Assembly (NCBI RefSeq): GCF_900107745.1
Contig: NZ_FNRO01000007.1
Span: forward strand, 62,001-126,000
Direction: 5' to 3'
Source of the DNA: Variovorax sp. YR216
GTDB taxonomy: Bacteria > Pseudomonadota > Gammaproteobacteria > Burkholderiales > Burkholderiaceae_C
DNA: 64,000 nt
The notes under the pieces were generated by a model, which was not told the DNA's origin, did no database searches, and saw only the letters and a program-made list of their open reading frames with translations. This document shows positions 34,574 through 43,197 of the stretch, in pieces. The position numbers and the translations under genes are program-made. Position 1 is the stretch's first letter; the number at the start of each line of letters is the position of its first letter.

Positions 34574-36574
34574 ATGACCGTCCCCACACAGCACGCGACG
34601 CCTTTCCACAAGATCCTGATCGCCAACCGCGGTGAGATCGCCCTGCGCGTGATTCGCAGCGCACGCGCGCTCGGCTACCGCACGGTGGCCGTGTATTCGA
34701 CCGCCGACGCCGGTGCCCGCCACGTGCAGGAGGCCGACCAGGCCGTCTGCATCGGCGAGCCGCTGCCGGCGCAGTCGTACCTGCGCATCCCGGCCATCAT
34801 CGAGGCGGCGAAGCTCACCGGCGCCGACGCGGTGCATCCGGGCTACGGCTTCCTGGCCGAGAACGAGGACTTCGCGCAGGCCTGCAAGGACGCCGGCCTC
34901 GTCTTCATCGGTCCTTCGGCCGAGGCCATCGTCTCGATGGGCAACAAGGCCGGCGCCAAGTCGCTGATGCAGGCGGCGGACGTGCCCTGCATTCCGGGCT
35001 ACCAGGGCGAGGACCAGAGCGAGGAGCGGCTCGCGCAGGAGGCCGCGCGCATCGGCTTCCCGGTGATGATCAAGGCCACGGCCGGCGGCGGCGGACGCGG
35101 CATGCGGCTCGTGCCGACCGCCAAGGAATTCGCGGACCTGCTGCGCAGCGCGCGCTCCGAGGCGCAGAGTGCGTTCGGCGACCCCGAAGTGATCCTCGAG
35201 CGCGCGATCGTCGAGCCCCGCCACATCGAGATCCAGATCTTCGCGGACCGCTACGGCAACGCGATCCACCTCGGCGAGCGCGACTGCTCGGTGCAGCGGC
35301 GGCACCAGAAGGTGGTCGAGGAAGCGCCTTCGCCCGCGGTCGATGCCGAACTGCGCGCACGCATGGGCGCGACCGCGGTGGCCGCCGTCAAGGCGATCCG
35401 CTACGAGGGTGCAGGCACGCTCGAATTCCTGCTCGACCGCGAGGGCAATTTCTATTTCATGGAGATGAACACGCGCCTGCAGGTGGAGCACCCGGTCACC
35501 GAGGCGATCACGGGGCTCGATCTCGTGGAGCTGCAGTTGCGTGTCGCCGCCGGCGAGCCTTTGCCGCTGTCGCAGGAGGATGTCCGCTTATCGGGCCACG
35601 CGATCGAGGTGCGCCTTTGCGCCGAGGATGCCGACAAGGGCTTCATGCCGCAGAGCGGCACCGTGGCGCTCTGGAAGATGCCCGCGCAGTTGCGCGTGGA
35701 GGACGCGTTGCATTCCGGCGGCGAGGTGCCGCCGTTCTACGACTCGATGATCGCGAAGCTCATCAGCCACGGCCGCACGCGCGATGAAGCGCGCCGCAAG
35801 CTGGCCTCCGGCCTCGAAGATGCGGTCGCGCTCGGCGTGACGACGAACCAGGCCTTTTTGCGCAGCTGCCTGCTGCACCCCGTGTTTGCGGCGGGCGGGG
35901 CCACCACGGCGTTCATCGGGCAGCACCAGGATGCGCTGCTCGCGCCAGACCCGGCCACCCGCGAAAGGGCGATCGCGCTGGCGGCGGTCCTGCTGCACGA
36001 GACCGCGAATGGCCGCCGGCATGGGCCGCCGGGCCGGCGCATGCCGCACAAGCTGCCGATCTCGCTGCGCTTCGACCTTGGTGGTGTGACGCACAACGCG
36101 AGCCTCGTGCTGGGCAGCCACCGGCATTTCGAGGTCGCGGAGGGCGGCAGGACCTTCGTCATCGAGATCGCCGCGCTCACGGACGACAGTGCACGTTTCG
36201 TCTGCGATGGCGTGCTCGAATCTGCCGCCTGGCATCGCGATGGCGCGACGCTGCTGATGCAATACCGCGGGCTCTCGCTGCGGGTCGAGGACAAGACACG
36301 CGCCGCCTCGGCGCGGCAGGGCGAGAGCGGCGGCGACGGCAAGCTGCGGGCTTCGATGAACGGCCGCGTGGTCGCGGTGCTCGCCGAGGTCGGCCAGATC
36401 GTTCAGGCCGGCCAGCCGATCGTCACGCTGGAGGCGATGAAGATGGAGCATGTCCACACTGCGCCGCTGCGCGGCAAGTTGACCGCGGTCCATGTCGCGA
36501 CCGGCGAACAGGTCGCGGCGAGCCGCGTCGTGGCCGAGATCGAAGCGATCGCGGAAGACGGAGGTGCGAAGTGA
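34574..36574 (+). CDS. Acyl-CoA carboxylase, biotin carboxylase/BCCP (alpha) subunit, AtuF/MCC-like
   Basis: The 666-residue product has a biotin carboxylase domain (about 1-460: FHKILIANRGEIALRVIRSA, ATP loop TAGGGGRGMRLV, EMNTRLQVEHPVTEAI), a linker domain, and a C-terminal biotinyl domain with the lysine Lys623 in LEAMKMEHVHTAPL. It uses ATP and bicarbonate to carboxylate biotin for the beta subunit encoded just upstream. ATG 34574 gives a normal N-terminus; a longer frame from 34520 is less likely. The stop overlaps the next start. Confidence 0.94.
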   Translation: MTVPTQHATPFHKILIANRGEIALRVIRSARALGYRTVAVYSTADAGARHVQEADQAVCIGEPLPAQSYLRIPAIIEAAKLTGADAVHPGYGFLAENEDFAQACKDAGLVFIGPSAEAIVSMGNKAGAKSLMQAADVPCIPGYQGEDQSEERLAQEAARIGFPVMIKATAGGGGRGMRLVPTAKEFADLLRSARSEAQSAFGDPEVILERAIVEPRHIEIQIFADRYGNAIHLGERDCSVQRRHQKVVEEAPSPAVDAELRARMGATAVAAVKAIRYEGAGTLEFLLDREGNFYFMEMNTRLQVEHPVTEAITGLDLVELQLRVAAGEPLPLSQEDVRLSGHAIEVRLCAEDADKGFMPQSGTVALWKMPAQLRVEDALHSGGEVPPFYDSMIAKLISHGRTRDEARRKLASGLEDAVALGVTTNQAFLRSCLLHPVFAAGGATTAFIGQHQDALLAPDPATRERAIALAAVLLHETANGRRHGPPGRRMPHKLPISLRFDLGGVTHNASLVLGSHRHFEVAEGGRTFVIEIAALTDDSARFVCDGVLESAAWHRDGATLLMQYRGLSLRVEDKTRAASARQGESGGDGKLRASMNGRVVAVLAEVGQIVQAGQPIVTLEAMKMEHVHTAPLRGKLTAVHVATGEQVAASRVVAEIEAIAEDGGAK

Positions 36575-37359
36575 CGAGCGAAGCCATGAACGACGCCGTA
36601 TTGCTCGACAGGCGTGACCGTGCCTTCTGGATCACGATCAACAGGCCCGACAAGCGCAATGCGATCAACAAGGACGTGATCGCCGGCATCCGCGAAGGCT
36701 ACCGGCGCGCGCATGCGGACCCCGAGGTGCGCGTGATCGTGCTCACCGCCGCGGGTGACAAGGCCTTCTGCGCGGGTGGCGACCTCCAGCCCGGGGTGGG
36801 ATTCGCCTTCGACCTCTCGCGCCCCAACATCGACTACGCCGACATGCTGCGCGAAGCGCAGAACGCGACCTTGCCGACCATTGCGCGCATCAACGGCGTT
36901 TGCATGGCGGGCGGCATCGGCCTCCTGTGCATGACCGACCTGGCGGTCGCGGCGGACCATGCGCTGTTCGGCCTGCCCGAAGTCAAGATCGGCCTGTTCC
37001 CGATGCAGGTGCTGAGCCTCCTGCAGCGCATCGCGCCGCGCCGCACGGTGCGCGAGTGGTGCCTCGGCGGCGAGCCCTTCAGCGCGGCGGAAGCGAAGGA
37101 GGGCGGATTGCTCAACTACGTCGTTCCGACCGCGGAGCTCGACGACAAGACGCAATGGCTCATCGACCGCTTGGCCGGCAAGTCGCCCACCGCGATCCGG
37201 CGTGGCAAGTACGCGATGCGCGCGCTCGAAGCGATGTCCTTCGACGAAGGCATCGCCTACACCGAGAGCCAGATCGCGGTGCTCGCCATGACCGAGGACG
37301 CCAGGGAGGGCCTCGCTTCCTTCAACGAAAAGCGCAAGCCGACATGGACCGGCCGCTGA
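36571..37359 (+). CDS. Enoyl-CoA hydratase-family protein, AtuE/LiuC-like
   Basis: The 262-residue crotonase-fold protein has FCAGGDLQPG and NGVCMAGGIGLLCMTDLAVA for the oxyanion hole, and Glu in FGLPEVKIGLFPM. The frame allows a GTG at 36571 overlapping the biotin carboxylase stop as GTGA, or ATG at 36586. Downstream of the carboxylase it would hydrate the carboxylated enoyl-CoA (isohexenylglutaconyl- or methylglutaconyl-CoA). No lyase gene is found after it; the following region contains only fragments. Confidence 0.9.
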   Translation: MTSEAMNDAVLLDRRDRAFWITINRPDKRNAINKDVIAGIREGYRRAHADPEVRVIVLTAAGDKAFCAGGDLQPGVGFAFDLSRPNIDYADMLREAQNATLPTIARINGVCMAGGIGLLCMTDLAVAADHALFGLPEVKIGLFPMQVLSLLQRIAPRRTVREWCLGGEPFSAAEAKEGGLLNYVVPTAELDDKTQWLIDRLAGKSPTAIRRGKYAMRALEAMSFDEGIAYTESQIAVLAMTEDAREGLASFNEKRKPTWTGR

Positions 37360-37508
37360 AAACCGACCCCACGGCGCACGGCGCGCACGCGGTCGGCCTG
37401 CATGAATGGCTGTCCCGCCGCGCCGCGCGCGTGCCCCGCCAGCCGGCATTGAGCTGCGACGACACGCGCAGGGACTACGCCGAGTCGACCCGATGTTCGT
37501 GGTCGTGA
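37344..37508 (+). pseudogene. N-terminal fragment of an AMP-dependent acyl-CoA synthetase
   Basis: A frame starting with ATG at 37344, within the end of the hydratase gene, reads HAVGLHEWLSRRAARVPRQP then ALSCDDTRRDYAE before stopping. This pattern is the usual N-terminus of acyl-CoA synthetases (LHEWL.RRA.R.P..PAL......YAE). The remaining 500 or so residues are absent. It is the first of several remnants between the carboxylase cluster and the RES/Xre pair. Confidence 0.6.
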
Positions 37509-37671
37509 TGTTCGCATCCACACGCTGGTCACCGGCGAGGAGCACGTCGCGGTGATCGACAGCGTGCGCGGCAAGCTCGCCTGCCGGATGCGGCTCTTCT
37601 CGATTCCAGATGAGGGCGCTCTCGAAACGATGCTTTTGCTGCCCGCACGCGCTGGACAGAATGCCTGTCCT

Positions 37672-38406
37672 ATGACCACCGCCGACCCTATCGCCAAGTT
37701 CGACCACTCCAGAGCCACAGAGTACGAGACGCAAAGCCGGATTGCGCTCGCCGGCTACGACGCCTGCCACGAACTGTCCTCATGCCTCCTGTCCGCTTCC
37801 CTCGGGTCCGGGCCCAAGCACGTTCTGGTTGCTGGAGCCGGAGGAACTGGCCAGGAATTTCTCGTCATGGGCAAGCTCGAGCCTCGGTGGACCTTCGTTG
37901 CGGCGGACCCGTCCGTCCCGATGCTCGAACAGGCGATGGAACGCGTGAAGGGAGCAGGGCTTTCGAATCGCGTCGAGCGGTTCGACGGGGCCGTTGAATC
38001 GCTGCCCATGACGCGCATGTTTGATGCCGCAACGCTCATCGGGGTCCTGCACCACGTTCCCAGCGATGAAGGAAAGAACAGCCTTCTGCGCGACCTGTCC
38101 GCGCGTCTTCATCCGGGCGCACCGCTTGTCGTCGCGTGCAATCGCTGCATCTATGAGTCGCAGCCCTTGTTCCTGGAGGCATGGGCCCGGCGCTGGCGCA
38201 TGGCCGGCGCGAGCGAGGAAGAAGTCGCTGCAAAGCTGGCCAAGATTCGCTTGGGCGCGGTCCCTCCGGCCTCGGAGGCTGAAGTCGAGGCGAAGCTCGC
38301 CGCGGCAGGCTTCGATCGACCGCTTCGGTTCTTCTCCAGCCTTTTCTGGAGCGCATGGATTGCGTTCAAGAGCGTCGATCCGTCGACGAGTGGCTCCTCT
38401 CGATAA
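37672..38406 (+). CDS. SAM-dependent methyltransferase
   Basis: The 244-residue class I methyltransferase-like protein has the SAM motif HVLVAGAGGTGQEF (with GAGGTG), the acidic end of strand 2 in FVAADPSVPMLEQAME, and FDAATLIGVLHHVPSDEGKN as motif IV/V region. ATG 37672 is chosen; an in-frame GTG at 37552 would extend it with residues that look unrelated. The substrate is unknown. It lies alone among gene fragments, with lower similarity to its neighbours, suggesting a transferred or leftover gene. Confidence 0.78.
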   Translation: MTTADPIAKFDHSRATEYETQSRIALAGYDACHELSSCLLSASLGSGPKHVLVAGAGGTGQEFLVMGKLEPRWTFVAADPSVPMLEQAMERVKGAGLSNRVERFDGAVESLPMTRMFDAATLIGVLHHVPSDEGKNSLLRDLSARLHPGAPLVVACNRCIYESQPLFLEAWARRWRMAGASEEEVAAKLAKIRLGAVPPASEAEVEAKLAAAGFDRPLRFFSSLFWSAWIAFKSVDPSTSGSSR

Positions 38407-38566
38407 CGCGCAATCTCCGGCCGATGCCTTCCTCGCGGAGATGGCGATATTCAAGGCCGGCTACCAGTTTTCGGTGATGGCGCGATGGGCACAGAACGAA
38501 CACACGTTCGGAACGTTTCGTGCAATTCGTTTCATCAGGGAAGTTCACTCATGTCGGCGCCAGTCC

Positions 38567-38728
38567 TTCGAGATCGCGCTCGCATGCGACCTGATCGCCG
38601 CGCAGATCGACGCCAACGCGCCGCTCGCCGTGGCGGCCAGCAAGCGGATCGTCGATGCATCGCGCACCTGGCGCGACGGCGTTTGCGCAGAAGCGGGCGC
38701 CGGTGTGGCAGGGGCGGTGATCAGCTGA
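38567..38728 (+). pseudogene. Enoyl-CoA hydratase remnant with internal deletion
   Basis: The frame reads FEIALACDLIAAQIDANAPL then AVAASKRIVDASRTW. In complete crotonases the first part (G.EIALACDLI.AA) is around residue 110 and the second (I..NAPLAV..SK..V) is around residue 190, so about 70 residues are missing between them. No start or N-terminal half is present. It ends against the convergent RES toxin gene. Confidence 0.55.
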
Positions 38729-39191
38729 ACATCCGCGGATCGAACACGAAGGGATTGCGCTCGATGTTCACCGCGATCCGGCGGTAGTGCGGATGGTCCG
38801 GGTTGATGACGAGGTTGCGATCCCCGGGCTCGACCGCCGACGGCACCCACAGACCCAGCGTTTTGCCGGCCATGCGCCACTGCAGGCCGAGCGCTTGCGT
38901 CATCGCCTGGTTCCTCGGCCAGTTTGCCGGCAGGTCGGAGACGAGGATCTCGTCGAACTTCGCCTCGGCGGGGAGATCGAGACGCATCAGCGCCATGTTC
39001 TTCGGCGCGATGCCGTTGCTGTGCACGCGCTTTTCAAGCTGGCAGATCGAACGGCTCGAACCGGCATAGACAACAGGCTTGCCGGTCGGCGGCATCGGGT
39101 GCCAGCGCCCGGCCGCGAGCGTGGAGCCGATCCACATCGCGTCGAGCGTGAGACTTCGGGTGCTCGCGATGCGCCACACCGAGAGCGTCAA
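38721..39191 (-). CDS. RES-domain toxin (NAD-degrading family)
   Basis: The 156-residue product has the RES landmarks SVWRIASTRSLTLDA with the conserved Arg, GRWHPMPPTGKPVVYAGSSR, and the C-terminal DHPHYRRIAVNIERNPFVFD (family ending NP.HP....I......PF.FD.R). RES proteins are toxins that phosphorolyse or hydrolyse NAD+. The start is TTG 39191 overlapping the antitoxin stop as TTGA; a GTG at 39179 is an alternative. It is translated after its antitoxin, as is usual in this family. Confidence 0.85.
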   Translation of the reverse strand: MTLSVWRIASTRSLTLDAMWIGSTLAAGRWHPMPPTGKPVVYAGSSRSICQLEKRVHSNGIAPKNMALMRLDLPAEAKFDEILVSDLPANWPRNQAMTQALGLQWRMAGKTLGLWVPSAVEPGDRNLVINPDHPHYRRIAVNIERNPFVFDPRMFS

Positions 39192-39784
39192 ACGACGCCC
39201 CCGTACTCGATGGCGTTGAGGATCTCGCGCACGCGCTCGGCACCGAATTCGTTGGATGCGAACTCGAGTGGCGTCTTGCCGTCGAGCACCGGATGCGGCT
39301 TGGTCATCCAGGCCGGACCGTCTTCGCCGAAGACTTCGGCGGCGCGCACCAGCAGGTCGGAGTGGCGCAGCATGCGTTCGGTCACGCTGGCATCGAGGTC
39401 CTTGTCGCCGCTGCCCTTGCGCGACAGCATCGAGGGCGTGAGGTTGAGCGCGATCTGCAGATCCTTGCGGCGTTCGAGCCCGGAGGCCGCGAACCATTCG
39501 TCGATGACCCGCGCCTGCACGGGATGGCTCGCGAGCTCTGCCGCCTGGCCGCGGTCGAAGAGCAGGGCGGCATGCCCCGCGCCCTTGTCATCGGAGAAAA
39601 CCACCCAGAGCCGTCGTTGCGCCTCCGCGCCGTAGGCCGACTCGAATACGCGCTGGAACTTGGCCGCCTGGCCGTGCGCGGCGACGTCCTCGGCCGCCAC
39701 GGCAACGATGGCGCTGCCGGCGGGACCGGGGTACTGCCGCGCCTTGGCAGGTCGACGTTTGCTGGGGGCGGGACTGGCTGTCAT
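39188..39784 (-). CDS. Xre/MbcA/ParS-type antitoxin of the RES toxin
   Basis: The product has 198 residues. The C-terminal region is the DUF2384/ParS-like toxin-binding part: WMTKPHPVLDGKTPLEFASN, then GAERVREILNAIEYGGVV. The middle has a helix-turn-helix Xre-like region (LQIALNLTPSMLSRKGSGDK). I prefer ATG 39784 because a palindrome covers the alternative ATG 39829. It should bind that palindrome to repress its own operon and neutralise the RES toxin encoded just after it. Confidence 0.83.
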   Translation of the reverse strand: MTASPAPSKRRPAKARQYPGPAGSAIVAVAAEDVAAHGQAAKFQRVFESAYGAEAQRRLWVVFSDDKGAGHAALLFDRGQAAELASHPVQARVIDEWFAASGLERRKDLQIALNLTPSMLSRKGSGDKDLDASVTERMLRHSDLLVRAAEVFGEDGPAWMTKPHPVLDGKTPLEFASNEFGAERVREILNAIEYGGVV

Positions 39785-39813
39785 GGTCAGAGGGGAAAAG
39801 CGTTCGATATTTG

Positions 39814-39841
39814 CAAATGCAATGGTCATCTATTGCATTTG
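39814..39841. promoter_or_regulatory. Palindromic operator of the RES/Xre operon
   Basis: The perfect arms CAAATGCAAT and ATTGCATTTG are separated by eight bases, directly upstream of the antitoxin gene. Position and form fit autoregulation by the Xre-type antitoxin. Confidence 0.65.
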
Positions 39842-40026
39842 ATGCGTCAAGAGCCTTGATGCAAGGCCCCAAAAGGAACGTGCAGTTCCGCCCATGCGGT
39901 GAATACACGCCTTCTGGCTGCCAGCTGGGGCGTATCTCACTCCAATTTGATGCAAGTCAACCTCCCCGCATTCTTGGCTCCGAATGACGCAGAACCCCTC
40001 TGGCGCCTTGGCGGCTTTGTGGCTTT

Positions 40027-40051
40027 AATCATTTTCGTTCCAGTAATGATT
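40027..40051. promoter_or_regulatory. Inverted repeat before the cupin gene
   Basis: AATCATT, eleven bases, AATGATT (40027-40051) is followed by a direct repeat of ATTCATTG. This short A+T-rich segment lies about 60-80 bases before the cupin ATG, so it is probably the control site of the 40109-42918 operon. No regulator gene is adjacent. Confidence 0.5.
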
Positions 40052-40108
40052 CATTGATTCATTGGTGGATCAAATGAGCCATCAACCACAGCTTGAAAGG
40101 GACCCGCC

Positions 40109-40636
40109 ATGAGCACCGCCACCGCCGAAGCCCCCAGTTTCCGTCCGCCCGCCGGGATGGACCTCGCCCAATGGATGAAGAGCCGCCTGGCCACCCGCGC
40201 CTCCCGCCGCTACGACTGGAACGCGCTGAAGTTCCAGGCCGACCTGGACCCCAAGTACCGCCGCGCGCAGATGCGCTACATCGGCACGGGCGCCACCGGC
40301 GTGGCGAGCGACTCGAACACGGTGCCTTCCGAGCACTTCACCTTCTCCACGATGATCCTGCCCGTCGGCGCGGAGGGGCCGCTGCACATCCACACCGACG
40401 CGGAAGAAGTGTTCTTCGTGCTGCGCGGCCGCGTGAAGCTCATCGCCGAACTGAATGGCGAAACCTGGGAAGCCGAGGCCGGCGAGCGCGATCTGATCTC
40501 CTGGCCCGTGGGCGTGTATCGCGGCGTGATCAACGTCGGTGACGAGGAGGCGCTGATGTGCGTCATCGTCGGATCGTCCAAGCCGGTCACGCCGACTTAT
40601 CCGCCCAGCCATCCGCTGTTCAAGGTCAAGCGCTGA
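40109..40636 (+). CDS. Cupin-domain protein
   Basis: The 175-residue single cupin has the metal motif HIHTDAEEVFFVLRGRVKL (His93, His95, Glu99 or Glu100) and a second motif around WPVGVYRGVINVGDEEALMC, where the usual His is replaced. It is the first gene of an operon with a VOC extradiol-type protein, a small helical protein and a Rieske oxygenase. Cupins in such clusters often act as dioxygenases or isomerases of ring intermediates. Function is otherwise not clear. Confidence 0.88.
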   Translation: MSTATAEAPSFRPPAGMDLAQWMKSRLATRASRRYDWNALKFQADLDPKYRRAQMRYIGTGATGVASDSNTVPSEHFTFSTMILPVGAEGPLHIHTDAEEVFFVLRGRVKLIAELNGETWEAEAGERDLISWPVGVYRGVINVGDEEALMCVIVGSSKPVTPTYPPSHPLFKVKR

Positions 40637-40646
40637 GCACACGGCC

Positions 40647-41612
40647 ATGAAGGTCACGGGCATTGAAGAGATCACCTTCGCCAGCCGCGAAGTGGCGCAT
40701 TGCCGCCGGTTCTTTCTCGACTGGGGACTGCGCCTCGTCCAAGAGACGCCCCTGGAACTGCTGTTCGAGTCGCTCAATGGCTGCCGGGTGCGCGTGGCGC
40801 ACAGCGACACGCCCGGGCTGCCGCCGGGCTTGGAACCCGACCCCACGCTGCGGGAAGTCGTCTGGGGCGTCGACGGCGCGGAAGCGCTTGCCCAGGCGCG
40901 CGAGCGCCTGCACGGCCAGCCGGGCTGGTTCGACGGCGGCGCGCGCATCGGCTGCACCGATCCCAACGGGCTGGCCGTGCGGCTGCAGGTCACGCGCAAG
41001 CGCGCGCTGAAGCTGTCGTGCGCGCGCACCAACACGTGGGGCGAGCGTCCCCGCGTCAACCAGCCGGGGCCGGCCTACGAACGCGCCGAGCCGATCGAGG
41101 TCGGCCACGTCGTGTTCTTCGTGAAGGACCTGCAGGCCACGAGCGCGTTCTACGAGGACACGCTGGGCTTCGTCGTGTCCGACCGCTACCCGGGCCGCGG
41201 CCACTTCATGCGCTGCGCGCCCGAAGGCGGCCACCACGACATGTTCCTGCTCCAGCCGCCCGAGCCGCGCGCGGGCCTCAACCACGTCGCCTTCACCGTG
41301 CGCGACGTGCACGAGGTCTTCGGCGGCGGCATGCACATGGCGCGGCAGGGCTGGAGCACCGAACTCGGCCCGGGCCGGCATCCGATTTCCTCGGCCATCT
41401 TCTGGTACTTCGACAGCCCCGCCGGCGCGCTGGTCGAGTACTACACCGACGAGGACGAACTGACCGCCGACTGGCAGCCGCGCGACTTCTCGCCCGGGCC
41501 CACCGTCTTCGCCGAATGGGCGATCAAGGGCGGCATCGATGGCCACACGCGGCGGCAGAAAGACGCTCCCGCCCCCGGCGCGCAGTTCCTGACCGCGCGT
41601 TCCGCCCCCTGA
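40647..41612 (+). CDS. Two-domain VOC protein, probable extradiol dioxygenase
   Basis: The 321-residue product has two VOC modules, as in type I extradiol ring-cleavage enzymes. The second has all three iron ligands in place: His154 (EVGHVVFFVKD), His213 (GLNHVAFTVRD) and Glu264 (ALVEYYTDED). The first module is degenerate. It starts 10 bases after the cupin gene. A catechol or gentisate-like substrate produced by the Rieske oxygenase two genes downstream is plausible but not shown by the sequence. Confidence 0.88.
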   Translation: MKVTGIEEITFASREVAHCRRFFLDWGLRLVQETPLELLFESLNGCRVRVAHSDTPGLPPGLEPDPTLREVVWGVDGAEALAQARERLHGQPGWFDGGARIGCTDPNGLAVRLQVTRKRALKLSCARTNTWGERPRVNQPGPAYERAEPIEVGHVVFFVKDLQATSAFYEDTLGFVVSDRYPGRGHFMRCAPEGGHHDMFLLQPPEPRAGLNHVAFTVRDVHEVFGGGMHMARQGWSTELGPGRHPISSAIFWYFDSPAGALVEYYTDEDELTADWQPRDFSPGPTVFAEWAIKGGIDGHTRRQKDAPAPGAQFLTARSAP

Positions 41613-41631
41613 TTTGCACAAGGAGACTCCC

Positions 41632-41853
41632 ATGAAGAAACCCCTCTACAACGAAACCTTCCAGAACCGCGAGGCCGCGCCCACGGCCTACGAGAGCCTG
41701 CTGGGCGACGCCATCGAACGCGCCTACGCCCAGGGCCTGCACGACCTGGAGGGCCTGGTGAACTACCTCAACCAAACCGGCCCGATCGCCCCAAGCGGCC
41801 AACCCTGGACCGTCGACGGCTATGCCCGGGAAATGGCCCGCCTGGGTGCCTGA
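41632..41853 (+). CDS. Small recombinase-like-helix protein associated with a Rieske oxygenase
   Basis: The 73-residue protein contains TAYESLLGDAIERAYAQGLH, LEGLVNYLNQTG and GQPWTVDGYAREMARLG, a helical pattern seen in small proteins called recombinase-like helix domain proteins that sit beside ring-hydroxylating oxygenases. AAGGAG lies before ATG 41632. Despite the name it is too short to be a recombinase. It may be an accessory or assembly partner for the Rieske enzyme encoded 24 bases downstream. Confidence 0.78.
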   Translation: MKKPLYNETFQNREAAPTAYESLLGDAIERAYAQGLHDLEGLVNYLNQTGPIAPSGQPWTVDGYAREMARLGA

Positions 41854-41877
41854 CCTTCCACACGAATCGAGATCACG

Positions 41878-42918
41878 ATGGACACCATTGCGACCCCCCT
41901 CCATGCCGCCGACCCTGTCGATTCCGCGCTCGAAATCGGCCTCAAGGACCTCTGGTTCCCCATCTGCCCGTCGGGCTTCGTCAAGAACGACCCGGTCTCG
42001 CTGTACCGGCTCGGCCGCAAGCTCGCGCTGTGGCGCGACGCGACCGGCAAGGTCCATGCGCTCGAAGACCATTGCCCCCACCGCGGCGCGCCGCTGTCGC
42101 TGGGCGTGATCCTGGGCGACCGCATCGCGTGCCCTTATCACGGCGTCGAAGTGCGGTGCGACGGCACCGTCATGCGCGTGCCCGGCAGCCCGGGATGCAA
42201 GCTCGAAGGCTCGCGTCCGACGCGCGCCTTCCACATCGAGGAGGCGAACGGCGCCATCTTCCTGTTCAACGCCAGCGAGAACATCGACACGCCGCCGCCG
42301 CTGGTGCTGCCCGAGCAGCTCACGTCGCCCGATTGGTCGTCCTTCCTGTGCTACGTCGAATGGGGTTGCGACTACCGCTACGTGGTCGACAACGTGATGG
42401 ACCCCATGCACGGCGCCTACCTGCACAAGCAGTCGCACACCATGAGCGAGGGCGACATGACCGCCGAGTTCCGCATCCGCGACCTGGAGCAAGGCTTCAT
42501 CTTCGAGAAAGTCGGACAGCGCGATGTCAACTTCGATTGGTCCGAATGGAACGAGGCTGGAAACATCCACACCATGCGGCTCGAGATCCCGTATCCGAAG
42601 ACCGGCGGGCCGGGCGGCAACTTCACCATCGTCGGCGCCTGTGCGCCCGGGCCGGAGAACACCACCAGCGTGTTCTTCTGGCGCTGCCGAAAGGTCAGTG
42701 GGTGGCAGCGCGACACCTGGCGCTTTCTCTACAAGAACCGGTTGGAGGAGCGCCACTGGAAGGTGCTGGAGCAGGACCGCGTCGCAGTCGAAGCCATGGA
42801 GCGCGACGCGAACCGGCGCGAGATGCTCTATTCGCACGACATGGGCCTGGTGCGATTGCGCCGCCGGCTGAGGAAGCTGGCCGAAGCGCAGCTGGAGCGC
42901 GCAGCGGCACGTTCCTGA
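41878..42918 (+). CDS. Rieske [2Fe-2S] ring-hydroxylating oxygenase, alpha subunit
   Basis: The 346-residue product has the Rieske ligands in CPHRGAP and CPYHG (Cys66, His68, Cys85, His88) and the mononuclear iron site in VVDNVMDPMHGAYLHKQSH (Asp171, His178, His183 region). It would use electrons from a reductase to hydroxylate or demethylate an aromatic compound. There is no beta subunit. The nearest reductase gene (43198-44157) is on the opposite strand, in another operon, and may serve both oxygenases. Confidence 0.93.
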   Translation: MDTIATPLHAADPVDSALEIGLKDLWFPICPSGFVKNDPVSLYRLGRKLALWRDATGKVHALEDHCPHRGAPLSLGVILGDRIACPYHGVEVRCDGTVMRVPGSPGCKLEGSRPTRAFHIEEANGAIFLFNASENIDTPPPLVLPEQLTSPDWSSFLCYVEWGCDYRYVVDNVMDPMHGAYLHKQSHTMSEGDMTAEFRIRDLEQGFIFEKVGQRDVNFDWSEWNEAGNIHTMRLEIPYPKTGGPGGNFTIVGACAPGPENTTSVFFWRCRKVSGWQRDTWRFLYKNRLEERHWKVLEQDRVAVEAMERDANRREMLYSHDMGLVRLRRRLRKLAEAQLERAAARS

Positions 42919-42965
42919 GCAAGGCATGAACCGATGATGTGGCTCAACACCGACCGGGTGCTGGC

Positions 42966-43134
42966 GGGGAGGGCGTGCGCGTCAACTCGATCTCGCCCGG
43001 GCCGATCGATGGCACCGAGGGGTTTCGCAAGCTGATGGCACCTTCCGAAAGTGCGCGCGAAGCGGCACGCAATGCGGTGCCGCTCAAGCGATTCGGAAGC
43101 CTCGACGACATCGCGAACCTCGCGCTGTTCTCGC
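42966..43134 (+). pseudogene. C-terminal fragment of a short-chain dehydrogenase
   Basis: This frame reads GEGVRVNSISPGPIDGTEGF, then NAVPLKRFGSLDDIANLALF, which is the region between the catalytic lysine and the C-terminus of 2,4-dienoyl-CoA-reductase-like SDRs. The catalytic half and the last part are absent. It lies between two Rieske-related operons and looks like debris from a rearrangement. The frame stays open to 43250 but is not recognisable after 43134. Confidence 0.6.
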
Positions 43135-43197
43135 GTCGCCACCGCAGCGACCGGACAAGGTCATCACGCGGCTTGATGCCGCCCTCGACCTGCCGCC

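Noticed and set aside
41632..41853. Mobile-element recombinase
   Set aside because: The protein has only 73 residues, no catalytic residues, and is within an oxygenase operon; the name of its domain is misleading.
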